From the NCBI GenBank assembly GCA_002794465.1, contig MTSL01000206.1:37313-70785 (forward strand): DNA of 33,473 nucleotides, written 5' to 3'. A program made the position numbers and the translations under genes. Below are positions 1 to 8,746 of the stretch, piece by piece; position 1 is the first letter of the stretch; the number at the start of each line of letters is the position of its first letter. The DNA is from Paramicrosporidium saccamoebae. Its lineage: Eukaryota > Rozellomycota. The notes below the pieces were generated by a model. That model worked only from the letters and a program-made list of their open reading frames with translations, was not told the origin of the DNA and did no database searches.

Positions 1-1616
1 CTGAATGGCTTCGTAGCAAAGATCCATTCACTCCACCTGCCCTTATCTCAATTGAGGTTGCTGCGCGGAAAGGCCACGGCAACATTTTGGAATGGTACTG
101 GAAAAATTATGCACCCACCCCCACCATACACCAGCTCGTCTTCAGCAATCTACTCACAATAGCGGATTGGCTTCGTTCCAAATCTGGCGAACAGTACCCA
201 ACTCAGGCCGCAATCAATGAAGCAGTTCAACAAGGCCATACCCCAGCTCTTGAATGGATGTTAAATAAGAACTCTAAGATTGCACCAGACTTGGAGTCGG
301 TTGTAAAGACTGTGAGCAACGGATACGAAGGATCCTTGATCATCTTGTTGCAACATCGTCCCGGGTGCCTTTTAAATTCACAAGTTATCGATGCTCTCGC
401 TATTCGTGAGTATTGGTCTTTTATCAACTACCTATTGAATGTAAACATTGAATGGACTCCGAGTCAGTCAAATGCTGATCACATCCTGAACTCTGGTAAC
501 ACTGTAGTTTTGGCCAAATTTTTAAACTTGCCACGCACCTGTCGCCCCAGTCTAGCAAGCATTAATATGGCGGCATTACGCGGGCATACGGAAGGGCTTG
601 CCGTGGTTTTTGAAAAATTCTCCGATGCACTACCCGATGCGTCGACAATCAGCATGCTCTACATCACTGGTAGAGTAACAGTCATCCATTTTTTGTACAA
701 GGTCGTGCCAGGATTCATAACATCTCGGCTAGAGTTGAGCATAGCCGCTCTGAATGGCCATGTGGGCGTGTTAAAGTACTGTCATTTTAAAAATCCGACC
801 CTGCTACTTGACTTGAAATCCATAATGTATGCCAAAGCGATAGGGCATTCAGATGTGGAAGATTGGTTCATCAGCGCGTTAGCAAATTTACAAACAGCTG
901 GGACTCTACCAGATGTTAGAATTGATCACGTTTCAGATGAGACGATTAAAATTGATCCGACGCACGTCAAGGCGATGATAGAACTTTTGGCACAGCAGGA
1001 TTCGCTCGAAATAAGTGTAGCAAAGGTTGCTAAACAGCCAGAACTACTATCCACATCGAGTAACGAGGCACCGAATTTTCAACAAGAGACGCCGAATGGA
1101 TGGCGGAAAAGACTTTCTGAATTAACGGAGAACCAAATTGCCCCTCCACCCCTCTCAGTCTATCCTAGGATTCCGGCAGTCCCAGTTTCAGGCGTGCGGC
1201 TACTTGGTGATGACCCTGTAGCAGCAAATACTGGATCTTTGCAGCCACGGTTGGGACAAGTCGCATCTCTGAGAAATTCTAAAAGTAGCCTGAGGGCGCC
1301 ACCACCCACCCAAACAAGAGTTTATCCACCAAATCACTTACTAGAACTTTCTGAGAGTAGCACAAAGGTTTCGTCAAGGGCATCATCCCCAGCAAGGATT
1401 AATCCGACAAATCAGCTACAAGGATGTCAATTCCACATCCCTAAAAGGACATACGTGCATTCGATGGCCTCGTCCTCAGATGCACAGGCTTCTGATGTTA
1501 GGGTTGGAACAGAAAGCACTGAGCAACAACCGTCACCCATACCTACCAAAAGGCGGCGTCTTGACGACAACACCCGAAAACCACCACTAGCGGCACTTTT
1601 CCACGATTCAAGCTAA
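1..1616 (+). CDS. Ankyrin-like repeat protein with C-terminal NLS-like motif (5' partial)
   Basis: The frame is open from base 3 at the left edge, so the true start lies outside the window; the in-frame TTG at 87 is not a start. The visible part (about 537 residues) opens with ankyrin-like helical repeats of roughly 33 residues, recognisable by recurring AA-x-x-GH and W-shaped helix ends such as INEAVQQGHTPALEWML. They run to about residue 300. A Pro/Ser-rich, probably disordered tail follows, carrying SVYPRIPAVP and ending with PTKRRRLDD, which resembles a classical nuclear localisation signal. The next gene downstream is a close tandem paralogue sharing the repeats, the SVYPRIPAVP motif and the basic tail. 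Since that paralogue has a signal peptide, this one may too, but its N-terminus cannot be seen. Function is unknown; a secreted, nucleus-targeted protein-binding effector is inference. Confidence 0.85.
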   Translation, partial: EWLRSKDPFTPPALISIEVAARKGHGNILEWYWKNYAPTPTIHQLVFSNLLTIADWLRSKSGEQYPTQAAINEAVQQGHTPALEWMLNKNSKIAPDLESVVKTVSNGYEGSLIILLQHRPGCLLNSQVIDALAIREYWSFINYLLNVNIEWTPSQSNADHILNSGNTVVLAKFLNLPRTCRPSLASINMAALRGHTEGLAVVFEKFSDALPDASTISMLYITGRVTVIHFLYKVVPGFITSRLELSIAALNGHVGVLKYCHFKNPTLLLDLKSIMYAKAIGHSDVEDWFISALANLQTAGTLPDVRIDHVSDETIKIDPTHVKAMIELLAQQDSLEISVAKVAKQPELLSTSSNEAPNFQQETPNGWRKRLSELTENQIAPPPLSVYPRIPAVPVSGVRLLGDDPVAANTGSLQPRLGQVASLRNSKSSLRAPPPTQTRVYPPNHLLELSESSTKVSSRASSPARINPTNQLQGCQFHIPKRTYVHSMASSSDAQASDVRVGTESTEQQPSPIPTKRRRLDDNTRKPPLAALFHDSS

Positions 1617-1668
1617 TGCGTCCCCTTGAGACACACTATTTAAGATACGAAATCAACGCAAACACAAA

Positions 1669-1735
1669 CCTAATAAATACATTCTACTATTAAAATTTCC
1701 AGCGCCAGCTCTCTTTACTTGTTAATGTAAATGCA
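1669..1735. repeat. Duplicated 3' flank, copy 1
   Basis: This stretch matches 4086-4152 by eye along its whole length, for example CTCTCTTTACTTGTTAATG here against CTCTCTTTATTTGTCAGTG there. Copy 2 reaches to within a few bases of the uL14 stop codon. The tandem duplication that made the two ankyrin-like genes therefore appears to have carried along a piece of the uL14 3' flank. Confidence 0.65.
1672..1677 (+). terminator. Poly(A) signal of first ankyrin-like gene
   Basis: AATAAA lies 56 bp after the stop codon of the first ankyrin-like gene. The same hexamer sits in the matching place after the second paralogue. Confidence 0.5.
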
Positions 1736-1844
1736 GCTCCTGAATGAGCTTTGATAATCAAGTCCCTAGATCGCGAGCCTGCTGTAGTGTGAGTAGACCC
1801 AATTTAAAGTTTTAAAAATCCCAATTTTGCTGCCCCGGCAAAGC

Positions 1845-4004
1845 ATGGCCGCCAAATTTGTTATCCTCTGCAGCCTTGCGATTTTTTCCCGTGTATCGCC
1901 AGCTGCACACGTAGAATGTAGCTCCATTATCCCCGAAGGCACTTTTATTCGAACAGCACTTATTGGCACGCAGGGTCAAGGGTTAATATCGACCGTCTCC
2001 ATTAAATCTTCTCTGGAGGCCGGCGAGATGACACTGATAAACGCTTTAGCCTCCCAATGCCCCGAATGGACGCCTGACGGTGAACTGGTGACATATCTTG
2101 TGAAGCAGAACCTCCACAAAATCATTGAAATGCTATACAGAAAGAATTGTCGAGTCCAGCCGTCCATAAAGAACTTGGATGATGCGGCAAAATGGGGACA
2201 TTTGAATGTGCTCAGAGCATTCTTTGCTAACGATCAAGGAGCTTTGCCATCCCAAGTCGGGGTCAAACGAGCTATAGCCAAAGGTCACCTTGGGATTGTT
2301 AAATGGATGGCTAAAGTGAATCCATACTACTTCAACTATAAGCAACTAGCTCTCGTTGCCTCTAAATATGGCTATTTGGATCTTATCCAATGGATATTTA
2401 AAAAACAGGGTGTACTTCCATCGTATCTTGGCATTAATTATGCCGCGAGGGCGGGTCATTTGGACACTGTGAAATGGCTTTTTGCTATGGATCCATATAC
2501 TCTGCCCACGTTTCCCACCATGGAGATTGCAGCGCAAAAAGGTCATGATGATATCCTGCAATGGTGCCTCGACAACAGTGTGGCTGCCCCCAATTTAAAT
2601 CGACTCGTGTCCAACGACCAATTCGGTATAGCCAATTGGCTTTATCCCAGGTCTGATGGACACTATCCAAACCAGGCTGCAATCAATGAAGCAGTTAAGG
2701 AAGGCCGTGTTCAAGCCCTCAAATGGATGTTGGAAAAGAACTCCAAGATTGCACCAGACCTGGAGTCGATTGTAAAGACTGTAAACAACGGATACGAAGG
2801 GTGCCTGATCGTGTTGCTCGAGAACCGCCCCGAGTGCCTTTTAAACTCGCAAGTTATCCATGTCCTTGTTGCTCGTGGATATTGGTTTGTTATCGACGGC
2901 TTGCTTGAGTTAGACATTAAGTGGATGCCAAGCCAATCGAATGTTGACAATATCTTGGAATCCGGGAAGAGTGCAACCTTGGCCAAACTTTTAGACCTGC
3001 CACAATCTTGCCGCCCCAGCCAAGCAAGTATTAATCGGACTGCAAGAAATGGTCATGCAGACAGTCTCCACTCTCTTCTTGAAGAATTTCCCGATGCCCT
3101 GCCCGACGCATCGACAATTAGCTCACTCTACGCCAGCGGCAAGACGTCGGTCATTCATTTACTGTACACGGTTGTGCCAAGATTCACCACGTCTCAGCTA
3201 GAATTCAACTCTGCGGCTCTGAATGGCCATGTAGTCTTGCTAAAGTATTGCTACGTTAGAAACCCAACCCTACTTCTTGATTTGACAACTATATTATATG
3301 CCAAGAAGGCAGGACACTTACACGTGGAGGAGTGGTTCATCCGTCTGCTGACCCACTTGCAGGCAGCGGGGACTCTGCCAGCTATTAGAGTTGGTCATGT
3401 TTCCGAGCGGACAGTTAAAATTGATCCCACAGAGGTCAAGTCGATAGTGAAAATTTTGGCAAAGCAGACTTTACACAATGTAAGCGAGGCAAAGGTCCTT
3501 GAACAGCCGGAATCACTACCCAGATCAAGTGACGAGACCCATCGTCCTAGCCAAGAGGCATTGACTGAACGGCAAGGAAGATTTACTGAAACAACAGTGG
3601 GAAAAATAATTCTTCCTCCCATTTCAGTTTATCCTAGGATTCCGGCAGTCCCACGCGTGCAATCACCTAGCAGCGACACCACAATAGCAAGTGCTGGACA
3701 TTTACAGTCACGATCGAGGCAAATGGCGTCTCTAAACAATTCCCAAGAGAACCAAAGCATGTCACTAACGATACCATATACTCTAACAAGAGTTCGTTCA
3801 GCAAGTTCAAGCCATCTACCACAATCACAACCTCCCATACCTGTACGGGTATATAGATATCCGGTGCACCTATCTTCGGATACAAGATCTTCTAATGACA
3901 GGGTTGAAATAGGACACACTGAACACCAGCCATCATCCAGGCCAACCAAGAGAGCACGCCTTGACGGGAGTACCCACGAAGCCGCTGTTAGCACGTTACT
4001 TTAA
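1845..4004 (+). CDS. Secreted ankyrin-like repeat protein with C-terminal NLS-like motif
   Basis: The ATG at 1845 gives 719 residues; the frame runs a few codons further upstream only through a TTG. The N-terminus MAAKFVILCSLAIFSRVSPA looks like a signal peptide: a Lys, a hydrophobic core and small residues before a likely cleavage near residue 20. Ankyrin-like repeats follow to about residue 510, for example INYAARAGHLDTVKWLF and MEIAAQKGHDDILQWCLDN. A Pro/Ser-rich tail carries SVYPRIPAVP and ends with PTKRARLDG, an NLS-like motif. From about residue 275 it parallels the upstream gene closely, so the two are recent tandem duplicates. No enzyme domain is visible. A secreted protein with a nuclear signal fits an effector exported into a host cell, but that role is inferred. 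No intron is needed. Confidence 0.9.
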   Translation: MAAKFVILCSLAIFSRVSPAAHVECSSIIPEGTFIRTALIGTQGQGLISTVSIKSSLEAGEMTLINALASQCPEWTPDGELVTYLVKQNLHKIIEMLYRKNCRVQPSIKNLDDAAKWGHLNVLRAFFANDQGALPSQVGVKRAIAKGHLGIVKWMAKVNPYYFNYKQLALVASKYGYLDLIQWIFKKQGVLPSYLGINYAARAGHLDTVKWLFAMDPYTLPTFPTMEIAAQKGHDDILQWCLDNSVAAPNLNRLVSNDQFGIANWLYPRSDGHYPNQAAINEAVKEGRVQALKWMLEKNSKIAPDLESIVKTVNNGYEGCLIVLLENRPECLLNSQVIHVLVARGYWFVIDGLLELDIKWMPSQSNVDNILESGKSATLAKLLDLPQSCRPSQASINRTARNGHADSLHSLLEEFPDALPDASTISSLYASGKTSVIHLLYTVVPRFTTSQLEFNSAALNGHVVLLKYCYVRNPTLLLDLTTILYAKKAGHLHVEEWFIRLLTHLQAAGTLPAIRVGHVSERTVKIDPTEVKSIVKILAKQTLHNVSEAKVLEQPESLPRSSDETHRPSQEALTERQGRFTETTVGKIILPPISVYPRIPAVPRVQSPSSDTTIASAGHLQSRSRQMASLNNSQENQSMSLTIPYTLTRVRSASSSHLPQSQPPIPVRVYRYPVHLSSDTRSSNDRVEIGHTEHQPSSRPTKRARLDGSTHEAAVSTLL

Positions 4005-4085
4005 TAATGATAATAGAAGCCTGACTATTAGACAGTGTACATCTGCGGACCAAGGACTCCAGTACAGGGTCTTTACATAGACCTC

Positions 4086-4152
4086 ACCAATAAACACACC
4101 CTACTACTATAATTGCCAGCACCAACTCTCTTTATTTGTCAGTGGAAATGCA
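4086..4152. repeat. Duplicated 3' flank, copy 2
   Basis: This is the partner of 1669-1735. It spans the AATAAA after the second ankyrin-like gene and the 3' flank of the convergent uL14 gene, whose stop codon begins at 4159 on the minus strand. Confidence 0.65.
4089..4094 (+). terminator. Poly(A) signal of second ankyrin-like gene
   Basis: AATAAA lies 84 bp past the stop codon, in the segment duplicated from the first copy. Confidence 0.5.
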
Positions 4153-4156
4153 CTAT

Positions 4157-4615
4157 TTAGACGACGGTTCCGGCAGTCGAGGCAATCTTGGGCCAGAGGT
4201 CGGCACACTCCTTACCGACTGGTCCGGTAATGGCGGATCCCTTCATTTCACCCTTGGGGTTAATGATGACACCAGCGTTATCTTCAAAGTAGATGAAGAC
4301 ACCATCTCGGCGACGCCACGACTTTCGCTGACGAACAACGACGGCGGGCATGACCTTCTTCTTGAGGTCCGGCTTTCCCTTCTTCACAGTGGCGATAATC
4401 ATATCACCCACACCAGCAGCGGGCAGACGGTTCAGACGGCCCTTGATGCCCTTGACGGCAATGACGTACAGATTCTTCGCACCCGAGTTATCGGCACAGT
4501 TGATGACGGCACCCACGGGGAGACCGAGGGTCATACGGAACCGGTTGCCTGAGACTCCTCCACTGCCTATCGGTTAGATGGATGGATGAGAGGGATGCAT
4601 ACCTCGCTTGGCCAT
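4157..4615 (-). CDS. RPL23: 60S ribosomal protein L23 (uL14)
   Basis: The protein is a clear uL14, with [52 protein letters not shown] and [12 protein letters not shown] all present. It lies on the large-subunit face near the factor-binding site and the inter-subunit bridges. The start was found by splicing: exon 1 is 13 nt (4603-4615, encoding MAKR and one base of Gly), followed by a 36-nt intron at 4567-4602 that begins GTATG and ends CTAACCGATAG. Exon 2 is 4157-4566. The 140-residue product ([17 protein letters not shown]...) is close to the 137 residues of yeast L23. The intron shares a 15-base block with the intron of RPS4 in this window. The gene diverges from the phosphoglycerate dehydrogenase gene over about 100 bp and converges on the ankyrin-like gene. 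Confidence 0.97.
4567..4602 (-). other. RPL23 intron with shared ribosomal-gene motif
   Basis: The 36-nt intron reads GTATG at its 5' end and contains CTCATCCATCCATCT leading into a CTAAC branch-point-like sequence, then ATAG. The same 15 bases followed by a CTAAC lie in the RPS4 intron (28404-28445). Confidence 0.85.
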
Positions 4616-4713
4616 TGAGCTATATGGAAGGGACCCCGGCTCTGGCCAATCATTACCGTGAGTGGAAGTGGACCATTATGCTTAATCTGGTAAACAGAGG
4701 AGTGGATTTGAAG

Positions 4714-6042
4714 ATGGTAGAGTCGCGACCCGGAAGTGCGAATGGCAGCCGAGTAATAAAGTATCGTCGACTACGACCCTTCAAAACGGATGAGATCAAG
4801 GTCCTGTTGGTGGAGAATATTAGCACTATCGCCGAAAAGATGCTCCGCGAGGCGGGCTACCAAGTATAGCAACAATCATGCGCTAAGCATTAGGTGGAGG
4901 TTTGCAGCAAGTCATTGCCAAAGGAGGAGCTGCGTGAAAAGCTCAGGACCGTGCATGCCCTGGGAATCAGGAGCAAGACACAAATCACAGAAGACCTCAT
5001 CAAGGAAGCACCCTGTCTCCTCACCATAGGCTGCTTCTGCATCGGGGTTAATCAGGTAGCCCAGGAGGCGGCATTATCCCGTGGAATTGCCGTCTTTAAC
5101 TCACCCTTTAGCAACAGCCGCAGCGTTGCCGAGCTGGTCATTTCCGAAATCATCACTCTAGCGCGACAACTTGGTGACCGAAACCGGGAAATGCACAATG
5201 GACAATGGAAGAAGACGGCAGGTGGTTGTCAAGAGATTCGTCGCAAAATATTGGGCATTGTTGGCTATGGCCATATTGGAGCCCAATTGTCCGTGCTGGC
5301 TGAATCAATGGGAATGCAAGTGCTCTTCTATGATATTCAACAGATTATGCCACTTGGCATGGCAACTCCCACCGAAAGTCTGGACGAGCTGCTTGAGCGG
5401 TCCGATTTTGTGTCGTTGCATGTGCCCGAGACGAGTGAAACTATCAATATGATCGGTGCCAGGGAGTTAAAGCTGATGAAGCCGGGTGCAAAGCTTATTA
5501 ATGCCAGTCGTGGTTCAGTTGTGGATTTGCTGGCATTGAAGGAGGCCCTGGAATCTGGCAGGATGGGTGGTGCAGCATTGGATGTGTATCCAGAAGAACC
5601 CGCTGCAAACGGTCCATGGAGTACTGGTCTGGAGGGATTGGACAATGTCATCTTGACACCCCATATTGGGGGCAGCACTGAAGAGGCGCAGGCTGCTATT
5701 GGAGTGGAGGTGGCCACTAACATGATCCGATTCCTTGACCAAGGCACCACGTTGGGCTCCGTCAACTTTCCAGAGCTTGATCTGCGCGTCAACACGTTTG
5801 AGCAGCCCAGCACTCCGTATCCGTGTCGAGTGCTTAATGTACACCAGAATGTTCCTGGAGTCTTGCTCAAGATTAACCAGATCCTGGGGCAATTTAACAT
5901 TGAAAAGCAGGTCTGTGAAAGTCGCGGACAGTATTCCTACATCATGGCGGATGTGTGTGCCGGCTGTGAGACAGACTTGGACCATATTTTTGAAAGTATT
6001 TTCCATCTACCTGAGGCAGTGGCTACTCGTATTGTTTATTAA
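4714..6042 (+). CDS. SER3: D-3-phosphoglycerate dehydrogenase
   Basis: This enzyme oxidises 3-phosphoglycerate to 3-phosphohydroxypyruvate with NAD+, the first committed step of serine synthesis in the cytosol. Diagnostic parts are the substrate-side segment IGCFCIGVNQV, the NAD-binding GIVGYGHIGAQLS, the INASRGSVVD strand, the catalytic ILTPHIGGST histidine region, and a C-terminal ACT domain (from about NVHQNVPGVLLKINQIL) that in relatives binds serine for feedback control. A 30-nt intron at 4864-4893 joins GYQ to VEVCSKSLPKEEL, restoring the yeast-like order. The ATG at 4714 gives 432 residues, slightly shorter than the yeast enzyme (469). Upstream in-frame ATGs at 4582, 4624 and 4678 exist, but the first overlaps the antisense uL14 exon, so the N-terminus is the least certain part. 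Confidence 0.95.
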
Positions 6043-6051
6043 ACACTAAAT

Positions 6052-6910
6052 CTATGTGTGCAACTGAGAGAGGTCTTCCTTGGCGAGGCTTATTTGGGTC
6101 AATATTTGCTGGTACTGCATGGCAATCTTGCTGACTGACGGGCCGAGCTGCTGGAAGAGCAGCAGATTGGTGGCCCCCTCGCTGATCCGATTATCAAGTT
6201 CCTCCAGTAGTTCCTCTGAAACTGCAACACAATTTTGCAATCTTGTAGTTCCGCCCTGGTAAATCTCCAATTTTGCTTCCATTTGAATAATCCTACCGAT
6301 GAGACTGAAATGCGAGTGGCTACTGTAATTTAAGATCCAGTGACTCAATAACCGCACGGATATAGATGGAAAAGGTCCCCAGATAGCGCACTGCTACCGG
6401 TTCTGCCCCTAAAACAATTTTCTGACACGCCTCCTCGACCTGATGAAGCTTTTTAGTAGAATCCACCAGCGACGCCAAAATGTCGTCAAGTTTACTTCTG
6501 AATTCGTCCGTGCATTCTTGGATTTGTCTTTGGGCGAGCTGCACGGATTGAAGGAGTGTGGATGTAGAGTGCACAGGGATACTGGGGAAGAGGAGCTGTC
6601 CAGTCTGAATCAGCGGCGCGACAAGCTGCTCAATGCCCTGCGAAGCTTGGTTAGCAGTCATGGTAGATTGTTCAATGTCAAGAAAAGGAAAATCCTGCTG
6701 GGCTTGGGCAATATTGACACTGCGGGAATTGCCATTCGAGAGTGCATTCTTGAGCAATCGAAGTTGCCAGAACTGTTCAAGATGTCTTTGATGCTCGCCC
6801 ACAATCATCTCAAACTGCGCATTTTCCTCATTAAGGAGAGTTAAAAGCTGGGCGAAATGAGGAACATCCAGAGCAGTGGCCAAGTTTTCTGGCAGTGAAC
6901 ACTGTACCAT
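6052..6910 (-). CDS. Uncharacterised coiled-coil protein; two overlapping frames
   Basis: I do not recognise this protein. Frame one begins at ATG 6910 (MVQCSLPENLATAL...) and stops at 6320 after 196 residues. Frame two covers 6052-6357 and contains an ATG at 6282 that would give 76 residues ending LSQLHT. Both are almost entirely amphipathic helix, rich in Leu, Gln and Glu, for example ENAQFEMIVGEHQRHLEQF and VSEELLEELDNRISEGA. They could be one protein joined by splicing or by a 1-nt sequence error, or two small genes. A 19-nt GTA...CAG segment (minus strand, near 6318-6336) restores the frame but is shorter than any other intron here; a 40-nt option starts GTC, unlike every other donor. 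The gene is divergent from the CorA gene, 130 bp away, and ends 9 bp from the dehydrogenase stop. Autophagy, dynactin or kinetochore coiled-coil families are possible but unsupported. Confidence 0.55.
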
Positions 6911-7040
6911 CGCACGGGCCAATCAGGACTTGCCTGTTTAGACAATCGACACCCTGGAATGTCCGGGTGGTACTGTTGCTTTTTGCACACCAGCAACCAC
7001 CACAGCCCTACAATCCGTCTTTTCAAGCAGCAGCCGCTGG

Positions 7041-8468
7041 ATGAGCAGTGGCTGGGAACACCCCTACCCCATCCACCGTGGTGGCGATGACATTAAGCCG
7101 CCGGAAGAGGGCTTTCCCCTGACTCCCAGAAGCGAGGAGCAACACGAGGATACCGGCACGACATTCTGGACCAATGCGCCCAAACTGGAAGTCCTGCAGA
7201 ATTGGGTCTACTCACCAGCATCCTATTCAAGCTCTGAGGATGGATACTTGGAGGACACGGAGCACATTGACTTTGCGGCGCTAAAGGATCATTTGAATGT
7301 CTTCCGACCTGGAAATGATGTGGATGTGAGTGATCACAAGAAGGGAAAGTACGTCTTTTATTCCATGCAGACGGGCCTACTGCGTCACCATGTGCTTGCA
7401 GATGTGTGCAAGCACGGACATGGACACGGCTTTAGCACGGGATTGGGAAATGGAAACGCAGCCTATGGAAAAGTCAGCCCCCTCCCCTCCAAAATCCCCA
7501 ATCTGAGCGAAGTCATGCGAAACGGTCCCTTCTGGCTCGACATTTGCAATCCAACCAAAGAGGAGCTGCGTGCCCTATGCGAGATATTCAAAATGCATCC
7601 ACTGACGTTGGAAGGATTGGAGTCGGATGGGGAGGAGATTCGAGAAAAATGTGACGTGTTTGAAAAGTACTACTTTATCTGCATTAAGGCATTTGAGAGT
7701 GACGCCCAGAGTGACGACTACATGCTACCCATCAATCTATTCATGTTGGTCAGTCCAAGCTGTGTTGTCACAATCCACCGTGATCCTCTGGAATTCTCCC
7801 ACACCATTGCTAAACGTATGCGTCTGTTAACGGCTCGGACCGGACTGACGTCGGATTGGATCGTCTACACCATTCTGGAAGACGTGTTGGAAATGTTCGT
7901 GCCGTCAGTGCGGGCCAGTGAGATTGAAATTGACGCCATTGACGATCTTGTGGGCGGCTCCTCTACGGCCAGCACCCGCTCGCAAACCCATTCAGAACTA
8001 TTGGGACGAATTGCCAATTCGCGACGGAGAGTCACACAACTAATCCGTCTAATGTCAGCAAAATCGGACCTGTTTCGAGTCATTGCCAAACGCTGCAGCA
8101 TGCGATTTAGTGAAGATGCGCATCTTTATTTGCGTGATCTGCAAGACCACACGGCCATGGTCGATCAGACGCTGCACCAATATGACGAGTCTCTCAATCG
8201 TTCCCACGCAAACTACTTGGCACTTCTCTCCATCGAAATCAGTGAGACATCTAACCATATGAGCGATGTCATGAAGAAGCTGACTGCTGCCTCCACTGTA
8301 GCGTTGCCCTGGAGTATGATTACTGGTCTCATGGGGATGAACATTTTTGTACCTGGAGGTAACAGCTACCAAACTGAGTCGTGGATCCCTTGGTTCATCT
8401 TTTTCCTCGCCATGTCTGCATCCTCTGTCATTATCTACTTTGTTGGCCGTCGTCGCGACTGGTTTTAA
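7041..8468 (+). CDS. CorA-family Mg2+ transporter (Alr1/Mnr2-like)
   Basis: The single-exon gene encodes 475 residues from ATG 7041. The first ~180 residues are polar and include an acidic, proline-rich start and a His/Gly patch (KHGHGHGFSTGLGNGN). The CorA cytosolic domain follows, from about NGPFWLDICNPTKEEL, with the long stalk helix near residues 340-400. Two membrane helices close the protein; the first ends in the signature GMN of MGMNIFVPGG, which forms the selectivity loop, and the second is followed by GRRRDWF. CorA proteins are pentameric channels for Mg2+. The proline and glycine after GMN and the long N-terminus resemble the fungal plasma-membrane or vacuolar Alr1/Mnr2 branch rather than mitochondrial Mrs2. 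Membrane location is not decided by sequence. Confidence 0.92.
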   Translation: MSSGWEHPYPIHRGGDDIKPPEEGFPLTPRSEEQHEDTGTTFWTNAPKLEVLQNWVYSPASYSSSEDGYLEDTEHIDFAALKDHLNVFRPGNDVDVSDHKKGKYVFYSMQTGLLRHHVLADVCKHGHGHGFSTGLGNGNAAYGKVSPLPSKIPNLSEVMRNGPFWLDICNPTKEELRALCEIFKMHPLTLEGLESDGEEIREKCDVFEKYYFICIKAFESDAQSDDYMLPINLFMLVSPSCVVTIHRDPLEFSHTIAKRMRLLTARTGLTSDWIVYTILEDVLEMFVPSVRASEIEIDAIDDLVGGSSTASTRSQTHSELLGRIANSRRRVTQLIRLMSAKSDLFRVIAKRCSMRFSEDAHLYLRDLQDHTAMVDQTLHQYDESLNRSHANYLALLSIEISETSNHMSDVMKKLTAASTVALPWSMITGLMGMNIFVPGGNSYQTESWIPWFIFFLAMSASSVIIYFVGRRRDWF

Positions 8469-8472
8469 TAAA
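8467..8472 (+). terminator. Poly(A) signal overlapping the CorA stop codon
   Basis: AATAAA begins on the second base of the TAA stop codon at 8466-8468, so the signal is partly inside the coding sequence. Confidence 0.45.
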
Positions 8473-8681
8473 ACTTCAATCAAGTATTTCAGGAGCGAAC
8501 TATACCCGTGATGAGGCTAGATAGGTCGGCCATAGCGGCTCGTTGACGAGATCAAAGGTTATGCTCGTGTTGAGGCTAAAAGTTCTTCATATCCAGCTCA
8601 CTAATGAGGTTACAACTCAATCATACAAACCTTATGCTCGGCTCCCTAAAGACAAATGAATTTTATTCACATGTTTCCGAG

Positions 8682-8718
8682 TTGGCGGGATAATTGGGCG
8701 GGTGCAATGTTCCCGCCC
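8682..8718. promoter_or_regulatory. Cluster of E2F-like motifs upstream of geminin-like gene
   Basis: TTGGCGGGA (8682-8690), TTGGGCGGG (8694-8702) and the inverted TTCCCGCCC (8710-8718) lie within 65 bp of the geminin-like ATG. They resemble the E2F/DP consensus TTSSCGC. Binding is inferred only from the motif. Confidence 0.4.
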
Positions 8719-8746
8719 ATCGTGGTACTCCCCCGTGCTAGTGGTG

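Noticed and set aside
4136-4552. 138-codon frame antisense to RPL23
   Set aside because: Mirrors the uL14 coding exon; acidic and low-complexity as expected from the reverse of a basic, codon-biased ribosomal gene.
5337-6006. Long minus-strand frames over the phosphoglycerate dehydrogenase gene
   Set aside because: They lie fully within a well-conserved coding exon on the other strand and show no independent motif.
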